A stretch of DNA of 5,291 nucleotides from Eubacteriales Family XIII. Incertae Sedis bacterium (lineage in GTDB: Bacteria > Bacillota > Clostridia > Peptostreptococcales > Anaerovoracaceae): contig JAISTF010000181.1 in the NCBI GenBank assembly GCA_031272745.1, positions 1 through 5,291 of the forward strand. Direction: 5' to 3'. Below, piece by piece: positions 1-5,036 of this stretch; position 1 is the first letter of the stretch; the number at the start of each line of letters is the position of its first letter. The notes under the pieces were generated by a model. The model ran no database searches. It worked only from the letters and a program-made list of their open reading frames with translations, and had not been told where the DNA came from. The translations under genes and the position numbers were made by a program.

Positions 1-822
1 AAACGGCCCGCCGTGGATGAACGCCGGCGTCCCCTCAAGCGTCTGCACGAGGTTGGGCTTCAGCGCGTCTTTCAGCAGCGCCGCCATCGCGCCCTGCGCC
101 TTCAGGTCCTTTGCCGTGACCGGTTTCCCTTCCAAAGAATAGGCCACAATAATGCGGCCCAACCGCGCCTTCAAATCCGCGATGTCCCGCGACAAGCACA
201 GCACCGCCATGATCTCCGACGCCACCGTGATGTCGAAGCCGTCCTCGCGCGGCACCCCGTTGGCCTTGCCGCCGAGCCCGTCCACGACGAAGCGCAGCTG
301 CCGGTCGTTCATATCGACGCAGCGCCGCCAGGTGATGCGCCGCGTGTCGACGCCGAGCGCGTTGCCCTGATGGATGTGGTTGTCGAGCATCGCCGCGAGC
401 AGATTGTTGGCCGCGCCGATCGCGTGGAAGTCGCCCGTGAAATGCAGATTGATGTCTTCCATCGGCACGACCTGCGCGTAGCCGCCGCCGGCCGCGCCGC
501 CCTTGACGCCGAACACCGGCCCCAGCGACGGCTCCCTGAGCGCGACGACGCTCTTCTTGCCGATCTTGCGCAGCCCGTCCGCGAGCCCCACCGTCGTCGT
601 CGTCTTGCCCTCGCCCGCGGGCGTCGGCGTGATGGCCGTCACGAGCACGAGCTTGCCGTCCCGCTTCTTCGCCAGGTCTTTCATCAGGTTGTAGTCGATC
701 TTCGCCTTGTACCTGCCGTACTGCTCGACGTAGCGGTCGTCCACGCCCAACGCCGCCGCAATCTCCGTAATCGGCCGTATGGAAGCCGCCTGCGCAATCT
801 CAATGTCCGATTTGAATCCCAT
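1..822 (-). CDS. fhs: Formate-tetrahydrofolate ligase, N-terminal half (cut by window edge)
   Basis: This enzyme joins formate to tetrahydrofolate using ATP, giving 10-formyl-THF for one-carbon metabolism in the cytoplasm; acetogens use it in the methyl branch of the Wood-Ljungdahl pathway. The visible 274 codons are open without a stop and run off the window; the family is usually near 556 residues, so about half is present. The start MGFKSDIEIAQAA is typical of the family. The nucleotide-binding loop TPAGEGKT is at residues 67-74. Other family blocks are visible: REPSLGPVFGVKGGAAGGG (about 96-114), the INLHFTGDFHAI region (about 124-135), and PNLVQTLEGTPAFIHGGPF at the window edge. The start ATG at 820-822 is preceded by a strong ribosome binding site. 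The gene lies 149 bp downstream of the ATPase with its own promoter candidate, so it is probably transcribed separately. No truncation other than the window edge is seen. Identification is secure. Confidence 0.96.
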   Translation of the reverse strand, partial: MGFKSDIEIAQAASIRPITEIAAALGVDDRYVEQYGRYKAKIDYNLMKDLAKKRDGKLVLVTAITPTPAGEGKTTTTVGLADGLRKIGKKSVVALREPSLGPVFGVKGGAAGGGYAQVVPMEDINLHFTGDFHAIGAANNLLAAMLDNHIHQGNALGVDTRRITWRRCVDMNDRQLRFVVDGLGGKANGVPREDGFDITVASEIMAVLCLSRDIADLKARLGRIIVAYSLEGKPVTAKDLKAQGAMAALLKDALKPNLVQTLEGTPAFIHGGPF

Positions 823-825
823 AGT

Positions 826-833
826 CTCCCTCC
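826..833 (-). promoter_or_regulatory. Ribosome binding site of fhs
   Basis: On the minus strand the sequence GGAGGGAG lies just upstream of the ATG at 820-822. The GGAGG core is 6 nt from the start codon. This supports the chosen start over any internal Met. Confidence 0.8.
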
Positions 834-855
834 GCAATCTCAACCAAAGTCCATC

Positions 856-876
856 TTATCATAACTTCGATGATAA
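856..876. repeat. Inverted repeat overlapping the fhs -10 element
   Basis: TTATCAT (856-862) and ATGATAA (870-876) form a perfect 7-bp inverted repeat around a 7-nt spacer. The right arm covers the proposed -10 hexamer. The size and position suit a repressor operator, although the arms are AT-rich and could be fortuitous. Confidence 0.4.
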
Positions 877-899
877 AGGAGCAAGACGCTGTGCGTCAA
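870..899 (-). promoter_or_regulatory. Candidate sigma-70-type promoter of fhs
   Basis: On the minus strand, TTGACG (894-899) matches 5/6 of the -35 consensus. TATCAT (870-875), 18 bp downstream, matches 5/6 of the -10 consensus. The distance to the fhs start leaves a leader of about 40 nt. The placement in the gap after the ATPase gene fits an independent fhs transcript. A weaker alternative -10, TATGAT (858-863), lies downstream but has no good -35. Assigned by eye only. Confidence 0.5.
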
Positions 900-915
900 T
901 ACATAAAATTGTGCA

Positions 916-951
916 TTATTGCTGCTTTTTTCGCAATGCCGCGCGGGTGAC
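916..951 (-). pseudogene. Probable remnant of a sortase 3' end
   Basis: Read on the minus strand, these bases encode VTRAALRKKQQ followed by TAA. The last residues of the intact sortase gene at 2716-3561 are VTRAALRRRQHP followed by TAG, in the same orientation and frame. The DNA is identical over 21 bases and then differs mainly by lysine/arginine-conserving changes. Upstream of the GTC codon similarity stops abruptly, and no sortase body precedes it; the ATPase gene lies there instead. I read this as a leftover or duplicated sortase tail, not an expressed gene. A shared short DNA element that happens to be in frame is the alternative. Confidence 0.55.
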
Positions 952-952
952 G
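932..952. repeat. 21-bp direct repeat, copy 1 (between ATPase and fhs)
   Basis: These 21 bases, beginning CGCAATGCCGCGC, are identical to 2735-2755 in the same orientation. Extending left at constant spacing (920-952 against 2723-2755) gives 29 matches in 33. The two copies are 1803 bp apart and bracket the ATPase gene and its palindrome-rich leader. A chance exact 21-mer in a window this size is very unlikely. Confidence 0.85.
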
Positions 953-971
953 CGCGGGGCTACACGCCCGC

Positions 972-2390
972 CTATTGCTCAAACAAATCCTCCATCACGA
1001 CTTCCGCCGGGTATTCCGCGGCATACGCGTTGCGTTTCAGCCCGTAGGTCGTGATGAACGTCGTGCGCACGGCCTTGCGCGTCTTCGTCTCCGAGATAAA
1101 AGCCGACGCCCGCTCGCGCAGCCGCGCGCTGTAGCTTTTGTCGATCTCATATTCATAGGAAGAGAATTTGATTTCGCACAGATTGATCACCCTGTCGCTT
1201 CTGTCGAGCACGAGGTCGATCTGCGCGCCCTGATCGGAGGTTTGGCTGCGCCATGAATACGCAGCTGTCAGCACGCCCGAGATGCCGAGCTTCCGCTTGA
1301 TCTGCGGCAGGTGGAGCAGGCAGACCTGCTCAAAGGCATAGCCGCTCCACGCCTTGTGCGCGGGCGTCGCGCTGTATTTGATCCAAAAATCCTCTTCCCA
1401 CGACGCGCGCCCTTCGTGGAACCGGATGTGAAACAACGTAAACCCGTCGACGAGCTGATACATCCGATCCTTGCTTTTTTTCCCGAAAGCGAGGTACGCC
1501 CGTAAAAATCCGCTCTGCTCAAGGTTTTTCAGGCACTTCGTGACGCTGCCTCCGTCCGACAACCCCGTTTCGCGGACGATTTCATCGCGGGTCAAACCCC
1601 TGACTTTTGTCGCCAGCGCCTCCACGATGCGGATATAGTTCTCCGAATTCCGGAAGAGTGCGCGAAACAGGTTTTCGTACTCGTCCCGTAGCGGCGCGTT
1701 TTTCACAAAATACATTCGATCAATGTTTTGGTACAAGTCAAATTTCGGGTCCATGAGACTCAGATAGTATGGAATGCCACCGAAGATCATATACGCCTCG
1801 GTCATCTGATAGCGCGTCATCGCGTGGCCCAGTTCTCTGCAATAGACCTCGCATTCCGCGAGCGTGAACGGGGGCAGCGCAATCTGCCGGGTCAAGCGGT
1901 TGTGAAGCCCGCCCGTGTTGTCGATGATGTTCTCCACGATCCACGAAGACGCCGATCCGCAAACAATGAGCAGCACGTCCTTGCGGGAAGATGCCCACCT
2001 GTTCCAGAAATAGTCCAGCGCCGCGAGAAACCCCGAGTTCGGCGTGGCCATCCAGGGCACTTCATCGAGGAAGACCACCTTCTTCCGGCCCTTTGGCGCG
2101 CGTTCGATGAGCTTGTTCAGATTCACGAACGCTTCGCGCCAGTTCGCCGCCGGCGGAAGATCCGCCCCGCCATAGTTTGCGATTTCCGCATTGAAATTTT
2201 CGAGCTGGACCGCCGCAGAAGATTCCCCATCAAGGATTCCCGTCGCGTAAAACGCAAAGTCGCCGCCGAACATCTCTTTCACAAGAAACGTCTTCCCCAC
2301 GCGCCGCCTTCCGTATAGCGCGACAAACTCCGAGCGTCCGGAATCGTGACACAATTTCAGGATTCTCTGTTCCTCCACACGGCCGACCAT
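972..2390 (-). CDS. P-loop ATPase with C-terminal DUF234-like nuclease-fold domain
   Basis: 472 residues, resembling the archaeal-type ATPase plus DUF234 family, which is widespread in gut Clostridia and archaea and has no settled function. The N-terminal P-loop domain has Walker A GRRRVGKT (27-34), Walker B VVFLDE (105-110) and a sensor-like CGSASSW (144-150). A winged-helix-like stretch (about 250-300) contains TRDEIVRETGLSDGGSVTKCLKNL. The C-terminal domain carries a PD-(D/E)xK-like arrangement: E354 in YAFEQ, D392 in QIDLVL, and E406/K408 in CEIKF. DNA cleavage is therefore possible but inferred. The start is well supported: AAAGGAG lies 6 nt upstream and MVGR is the usual family opening. 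No signal peptide or membrane segment is apparent. It stands alone, with an unusual palindrome-rich leader upstream and a 21-bp direct repeat outside each end. The gene is intact; its GC content looks lower than that of the sortases. Family assignment is confident, biochemical role is not. Confidence 0.9.
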   Translation of the reverse strand: MVGRVEEQRILKLCHDSGRSEFVALYGRRRVGKTFLVKEMFGGDFAFYATGILDGESSAAVQLENFNAEIANYGGADLPPAANWREAFVNLNKLIERAPKGRKKVVFLDEVPWMATPNSGFLAALDYFWNRWASSRKDVLLIVCGSASSWIVENIIDNTGGLHNRLTRQIALPPFTLAECEVYCRELGHAMTRYQMTEAYMIFGGIPYYLSLMDPKFDLYQNIDRMYFVKNAPLRDEYENLFRALFRNSENYIRIVEALATKVRGLTRDEIVRETGLSDGGSVTKCLKNLEQSGFLRAYLAFGKKSKDRMYQLVDGFTLFHIRFHEGRASWEEDFWIKYSATPAHKAWSGYAFEQVCLLHLPQIKRKLGISGVLTAAYSWRSQTSDQGAQIDLVLDRSDRVINLCEIKFSSYEYEIDKSYSARLRERASAFISETKTRKAVRTTFITTYGLKRNAYAAEYPAEVVMEDLFEQ

Positions 2391-2396
2391 CCTGCG

Positions 2397-2403
2397 CTCC
2401 TTT
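2397..2403 (-). promoter_or_regulatory. Ribosome binding site of the ATPase gene
   Basis: AAAGGAG on the minus strand lies 6 nt before the ATG at 2388-2390. It sits only a few bases downstream of palindrome A, so a hairpin formed in the mRNA would end right beside it. Confidence 0.8.
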
Positions 2404-2406
2404 CCG

Positions 2407-2453
2407 TCGTTTCAGCGGAATCTATGAAAAAATATGACTTTCCGCTGAAACGA
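2407..2453. repeat. Palindrome A: 14-bp perfect inverted repeat, 19-nt loop
   Basis: The arms TCGTTTCAGCGGAA (2407-2420) and TTCCGCTGAAACGA (2440-2453) are exact reverse complements. The loop is AT-rich with a six-A run. It lies immediately upstream of the ATPase ribosome binding site. There is no T-tract on either side, so a simple intrinsic terminator is unlikely. A protein-binding site or an mRNA structure controlling ATPase translation fits better. Confidence 0.9.
2411..2445. repeat. 35-bp direct repeat, copy 1
   Basis: Matches 2564-2598 at 32 of 35 positions; all three differences are transitions (G/A, T/C, A/G). It covers the left arm (less its first 4 bases), the loop, and the start of the right arm of palindrome A. 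Confidence 0.9.
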
Positions 2454-2485
2454 AAACCCGCATTTTTCATACAAAGGCATCTCGT

Positions 2486-2550
2486 TTCACCCCATTATTG
2501 CATATTTTTCAACGCGTTTCAAGGATATTCTTCAGAAATAATGGGTTGAA
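2486..2550. repeat. Palindrome B: 14-bp inverted repeat with one mismatch
   Basis: TTCACCCCATTATT (2486-2499) and AATAATGGGTTGAA (2537-2550) pair at 13 of 14 positions across a 37-nt spacer. The spacer contains a small AACGCGTT palindrome (2511-2518). The right arm ends exactly where palindrome C begins. Confidence 0.8.
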
Positions 2551-2590
2551 CCATGTTTTTTCATTCAGCGGAATCTATAAAAAAACATGG
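2551..2590. repeat. Palindrome C: 11-bp perfect inverted repeat, 18-nt loop
   Basis: CCATGTTTTTT (2551-2561) and AAAAAACATGG (2580-2590) are exact reverse complements. The loop holds the left half of the second 35-bp repeat copy. An alternative pairing of GCGGAA (2568-2573) with TTCCGC (2593-2598), equivalent to palindrome A, would compete with this stem. Confidence 0.8.
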
Positions 2591-2598
2591 CTTTCCGC
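2564..2598. repeat. 35-bp direct repeat, copy 2
   Basis: Second copy of the 2411-2445 sequence (32/35). Here the right arm has decayed after TTCCGC, so the long palindrome seen in copy 1 is reduced to 6 bp of pairing. Confidence 0.9.
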
Positions 2599-2621
2599 CC
2601 GACGCGGCCTCTGTCAATTTA

Positions 2622-2681
2622 CTACAGCGAAAGTATCATTATTTGATGATTTTCGGGGAAATCCTGCAACTTTCGCTGTAG
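2622..2681. repeat. Palindrome D: 13-bp perfect inverted repeat with inner hairpins
   Basis: CTACAGCGAAAGT (2622-2634) and ACTTTCGCTGTAG (2669-2681) are exact reverse complements. Inside are two small stems, ATCAT/ATGAT (2635-2639 with 2646-2650) and GATTT/AAATC (2648-2652 with 2659-2663). These overlap by 3 bases, so they are alternatives. The element lies 34 bases past the sortase stop codon. No T-tract follows on the minus strand, so a role as the sortase operon terminator is not supported. It could instead stabilise the 3' end of the sortase mRNA or be part of the ATPase element. Confidence 0.9.
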
Positions 2682-2715
2682 CAATTTGATTTTCAAAGAA
2701 TCCCTTTCGAATCGG

Positions 2716-3561
2716 CTATGGATGCTGCCTTCGGCGCAATGCCGCGCGGGTGACGAGCAGCGCGGCGGCGATAGCGGCGACGCCGATGCACAGCGCGAGG
2801 AGCAGCTGTTTCTCGTAGGCCGAGAGGGCCCGCCGGGCGCCGTTATTCGGTGAGGCGGGAAGGGGGGCGCCTTCGATGTATTCCGTGCGTACGCCGCGGA
2901 TGACGAGGCGGTGGGAGTTGATGTTGAGCGGGGTGCAGGTCACGAGGGTGCAGAGGTCCGCGCCGGGCTCGGGCAGGATGTCGACCAAGGCTTCGGGCTC
3001 GACGACGGAGATTTGGTCGATGCGGTAGGCGAACGTTTCGCCGAGGACGCGCAGCAGGAAGACGTCGCCGGCGACGAGCTTGTCGACGTTCGTGAACAGC
3101 TCCTTGCCGGGCAGGCCGCGATGGGCCGCGAGCACGCAATGGGTGCCGGCGCCGCCGACGGGGAGCGCGGTCGTCGCGATGTGGCCGACGCCCTTTTCGA
3201 GCACGGCGTCGTCCGCGCCGTGGTAGATCGGCAGGGAGAGGCTGAGCGCGGGGATTTCGAGGTGGCCCATGAGGCCGTTGCCGTCCGTGTTCAGCACGTT
3301 GTCGTAGCCCGTCGGGTAGGCGATGCCGCTGCCCGCGACGAAGGGGTCTTCGACGACGAGGCCGCTGAGGTTGTCGTTGTAGGCGCGGGCGCGTTCGAGT
3401 TCGTCGGAGCGCTGCTGCTCGGGCATGGCCTGCACCCTGCTGTCGTAGGCGGCGAGCAGTTCGTCCGCCTGTTTCGTGAACTGCCAGTTGGAGATGAACG
3501 GCCACGACACGAGCAACGCGCCGACCGCGATGATGGCGATGAAGAGCACGCGGCTACGCAT
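2716..3561 (-). CDS. Class C (pilus-type) sortase, second of a tandem pair
   Basis: 281-residue membrane transpeptidase expected to cleave an LPXTG-type signal and join pilin subunits, or pilin to wall, on the outer face of the membrane. There is an N-terminal membrane segment (about 5-24), then a helical stretch with RARAYNDNLSG (57-67). A lid motif DPF at 72-74 is characteristic of class C. The catalytic residues are His147 in AAHRGLPG, Cys209 in TLVTCTP and Arg218 in NSHRLVIRG. A second membrane helix (about 252-270) and a basic tail (TRAALRRRQHP) complete the usual class C architecture. The start codon overlaps the stop of the upstream sortase by 8 bp (3554-3561), implying translational coupling; only a weak GGAAAG is visible upstream. 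Its last codons contain one copy of the 21-bp repeat also found beyond the ATPase gene. Subclass is confident; the exact pilin substrate is inferred from the LPFTG protein upstream. Confidence 0.93.
   Translation of the reverse strand: MRSRVLFIAIIAVGALLVSWPFISNWQFTKQADELLAAYDSRVQAMPEQQRSDELERARAYNDNLSGLVVEDPFVAGSGIAYPTGYDNVLNTDGNGLMGHLEIPALSLSLPIYHGADDAVLEKGVGHIATTALPVGGAGTHCVLAAHRGLPGKELFTNVDKLVAGDVFLLRVLGETFAYRIDQISVVEPEALVDILPEPGADLCTLVTCTPLNINSHRLVIRGVRTEYIEGAPLPASPNNGARRALSAYEKQLLLALCIGVAAIAAALLVTRAALRRRQHP
2735..2755. repeat. 21-bp direct repeat, copy 2 (inside the sortase 3' end)
   Basis: Identical to 932-952 in the same orientation. Here it encodes VTRAALR of the sortase tail. It marks the upstream (in transcription) border of the segment carrying the palindromes and ATPase. 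Confidence 0.85.
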
Positions 3562-4444
3562 CGGGCGCCCCGCTTTCCGGCGTCCGCGTCTGCGCCTGCG
3601 TCTGCTTGCGTCTGCGCGTGAAGAACCATACGAGCGCGAGCGCGGCCGCGACCGCCGCCGCCGCGATGAGGCCCGCCCGCTGCAGCGCGGTGAGGCCGCC
3701 CGCGAATGGCCCGCGCCGGTCCGCGATCTGCTCCGTAATCACGGAGTCGTCGCGCAGCCCGCGCAGGATCAGGCGGTGCGAATTGATGCCGTACGGCGTG
3801 CATGTCACGAGCGAGCAGTAATCCACGCCGACCACGGGCAGCAGCGGCTTCGTCTCCTCGGGCTCCGTGACGAAGATTGTCTCGACGCGGTAGCCGAGCG
3901 AACGGCCGAGCACATGCAGGATGAAGCCGTCACCGACCTCGAGCTTGTCGAGATGGGTGAACAGCTCCCGCGACGGCAGGCCGTTGTGCCCGACGATGAC
4001 GCAGTGCGTACCCGCGCCGCCCACGGGGAGCGCCGTCGTCGGCATATGCCCCGCGCCGCGTTCGAGCGCCGCGTCCGCGACGCCGTGGTAGACGGGCAGC
4101 GTCAGGCCGATCGCGGGCACTTCGAGCGAGGCCATCACGCCGCTCGCGTCCGCCATGAGGATGTCGTTGTACTCGGGGAACGGCACGGGCTCCTTCTGCG
4201 TGAACGGGTCGTACGGCGCGAGGCCGCTGACCTTTTCGTTGTACGCGCGCGCGAGCTCGAACTGCTCATCCACATCCGCCGCCGAGAGCCGCGCGCCCGC
4301 CGCCTCGTACTGCGCGACCATCTCCGCCGACTGCCGCGCGTTCCACCACGAGGACACCCACGGGAACGCAAAGACCGCCGCCCCCCCGAGGATCAGCGCC
4401 AGCGCCGCAGCGATGAAGACCTTCCTGTTAGAAATAGGCCTCAT
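3554..4444 (-). CDS. Class C (pilus-type) sortase, first of a tandem pair
   Basis: 296-residue membrane transpeptidase, paralogous to the next gene; both share VGGAGTHC, the GLPxxELFTxxDKL block and LVTCTPxxINSHRLxxRG. An N-terminal membrane segment (about 9-30) follows the basic start MRPISNRK. The lid motif DPF is at 79-81. Catalytic His153 is in VGHNGLPS, Cys215 in SLVTCTP and Arg224 in NSHRLILRG. A C-terminal membrane helix (about 258-276) is followed by RRRK and a Q/T-rich tail. The residue after the catalytic His is Asn, where the paralog has Arg. I chose the ATG at 4442-4444: it puts the membrane segment near the N-terminus, whereas the longer frame reaching 4567 adds non-sortase residues inside the toxin gene. 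The ribosome site is weak (CAGGA close to ATG). The start lies 17 bp inside the toxin gene, so translation is probably coupled to the toxin. The DNA coding for the tail is a degenerate TGCGTC-like hexamer run (about 3581-3618). Confidence 0.92.
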   Translation of the reverse strand: MRPISNRKVFIAAALALILGGAAVFAFPWVSSWWNARQSAEMVAQYEAAGARLSAADVDEQFELARAYNEKVSGLAPYDPFTQKEPVPFPEYNDILMADASGVMASLEVPAIGLTLPVYHGVADAALERGAGHMPTTALPVGGAGTHCVIVGHNGLPSRELFTHLDKLEVGDGFILHVLGRSLGYRVETIFVTEPEETKPLLPVVGVDYCSLVTCTPYGINSHRLILRGLRDDSVITEQIADRRGPFAGGLTALQRAGLIAAAAVAAALALVWFFTRRRKQTQAQTRTPESGAPDA

Positions 4445-4739
4445 AGTCCTGCCGTTGATGGAACAGACGGACGATGAAAACTTCTTTCTCTGCTTCATCG
4501 ATTGTGTAAAACCCGAGATAGTTGCCAAAGGGAAACACGCGATACCCCATCCGGGCAAGCCTCTCAAAGCGGGACAGCCGATACAGTTTGGGCGACGTTC
4601 GCAAATTCTTCAGACGTTCCTCGTACTCGCCGAGCAATTCTTTGGCCGCTTTCGGGTTTTTCAGTTGCCCTACGATATAGAACACAATGCCGTCCAAATC
4701 GAGATCCGCCGGCACGGATTGTGTCACTTTGTATGTCAT
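4428..4739 (-). CDS. RelE/ParE-family toxin of a type II toxin-antitoxin module
   Basis: 103-residue protein with the RelE/ParE fold signature: an N-terminal strand (MTYKVTQSVPADLD), a helical hairpin (about 11-48), then strands with GYRVFPFGNYLGFYTID (65-81) and the closing IVRLFHQRQDYEAYF. Conserved basic residues Arg67, Arg91, His94 and Arg96 lie where the family has its functional surface. RelE members cut ribosome-bound mRNA, while ParE members poison gyrase; the sequence alone does not decide which applies here. Its ATG overlaps the antitoxin stop by 4 bp (ATGA), the usual coupling of such pairs, and no strong ribosome site precedes it. Unusually, its 3' end overlaps the start of a sortase gene by 17 bp. 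It appears intact. Confidence 0.9.
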   Translation of the reverse strand: MTYKVTQSVPADLDLDGIVFYIVGQLKNPKAAKELLGEYEERLKNLRTSPKLYRLSRFERLARMGYRVFPFGNYLGFYTIDEAEKEVFIVRLFHQRQDYEAYF

Positions 4740-4996
4740 AGGTCGTACCGGCGCCGGATTGCCGCAACCGACTTAAAGGCATCGACGGTCTCGCCGCGAC
4801 GGATTGCCCGCTCGCCTTCAGCCAGCTTTTCCAGCATATCCATCGTATACAACAGCCGATCGTATTCTTCCGTACTCAAGAGGACCATATCCTCATAGCC
4901 GTTTTTTGTCACATAGACGGGGCCCGCCGATTCACGAACCATCGACGAGACCTGCGCCGTGTCCTTCAAATCTTTGATAGGGATGATCTTTGGCAT
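4736..4996 (-). CDS. Phd/YefM-family antitoxin
   Basis: 86-residue antitoxin. The N-terminal part is Phd/YefM-like: MPKIIPIKDLKDTAQVSSMV (1-20), then PVYVTKNGYEDMVLLSTEEYDRL (26-48), which in this family forms the DNA-binding dimer. The charged C-terminal helix (about 49-86) is the expected toxin-wrapping tail. It should neutralise the downstream RelE/ParE-type toxin and, with it, repress its own promoter. Start choice is firm: AAAGGAG lies 7 nt upstream and the family usually begins this way. A good promoter with overlapping palindromes lies directly upstream. Composition is much less GC-rich than the sortases (about 45% over 4861-4920), which suggests separate acquisition of the module. Confidence 0.92.
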   Translation of the reverse strand: MPKIIPIKDLKDTAQVSSMVRESAGPVYVTKNGYEDMVLLSTEEYDRLLYTMDMLEKLAEGERAIRRGETVDAFKSVAAIRRRYDL

Positions 4997-5003
4997 TTCA
5001 CGA

Positions 5004-5010
5004 CTCCTTT
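5004..5010 (-). promoter_or_regulatory. Ribosome binding site of the antitoxin gene
   Basis: AAAGGAG on the minus strand, 7 nt before the ATG at 4994-4996. It is the strongest ribosome site in the toxin-antitoxin-sortase cluster, consistent with the antitoxin being made in excess. Confidence 0.85.
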
Positions 5011-5036
5011 CATGGGATGATTATACCATGATAATC
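5010..5036. promoter_or_regulatory. Overlapping palindromes, likely antitoxin operator
   Basis: Two inverted repeats interleave across the -10 region. TCATGG (5010-5015) pairs with CCATGA (5026-5031), and GATTAT (5019-5024) pairs with ATAATC (5031-5036). They cover the -10 hexamer and transcription start, the usual place for Phd/YefM autoregulation. Binding by this antitoxin is inferred from family behaviour. Confidence 0.65.

Noticed and set aside
13..864. Long plus-strand open frame opposite fhs
   Set aside because: It is antisense to a clearly conserved fhs reading frame, its product is arginine/histidine-rich, and no ribosome site or family motif is seen.
939..957. GC-rich hairpin (CCGCGCG/CGCGCGG, 5-nt loop) as ATPase terminator
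   Set aside because: No T-tract follows on either strand. The sequence is part of the sortase-tail repeat, where high GC alone makes such stems likely.
823..971. Tetrahydrofolate riboswitch upstream of fhs
   Set aside because: The probable leader is only about 40 nt and shows no THF-aptamer-like core that I can recognise.
2407..2453. Palindrome A as an intrinsic terminator
   Set aside because: The stem is not followed by a run of T on either strand, and it sits directly upstream of a ribosome binding site.
2391..2715. CRISPR array or retron RNA
   Set aside because: There are only two direct repeat copies with no regular spacers, and no Cas or reverse transcriptase gene in the window.
953..2734. 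Insertion sequence with terminal inverted repeats
   Set aside because: No matching inverted ends were found at the borders, and no transposase is encoded. Only the direct repeats support an insertion.
2911..4477. Plus-strand open frames opposite the sortases
   Set aside because: High GC removes stop codons on the opposite strand. The translations are low-complexity and lack any recognisable domain, while the minus frames carry sortase catalytic motifs.
4445..4567. Longer N-terminus for the first sortase
   Set aside because: The extra 41 residues overlap the toxin gene, resemble nothing in sortases, and would place the membrane segment far from the N-terminus.
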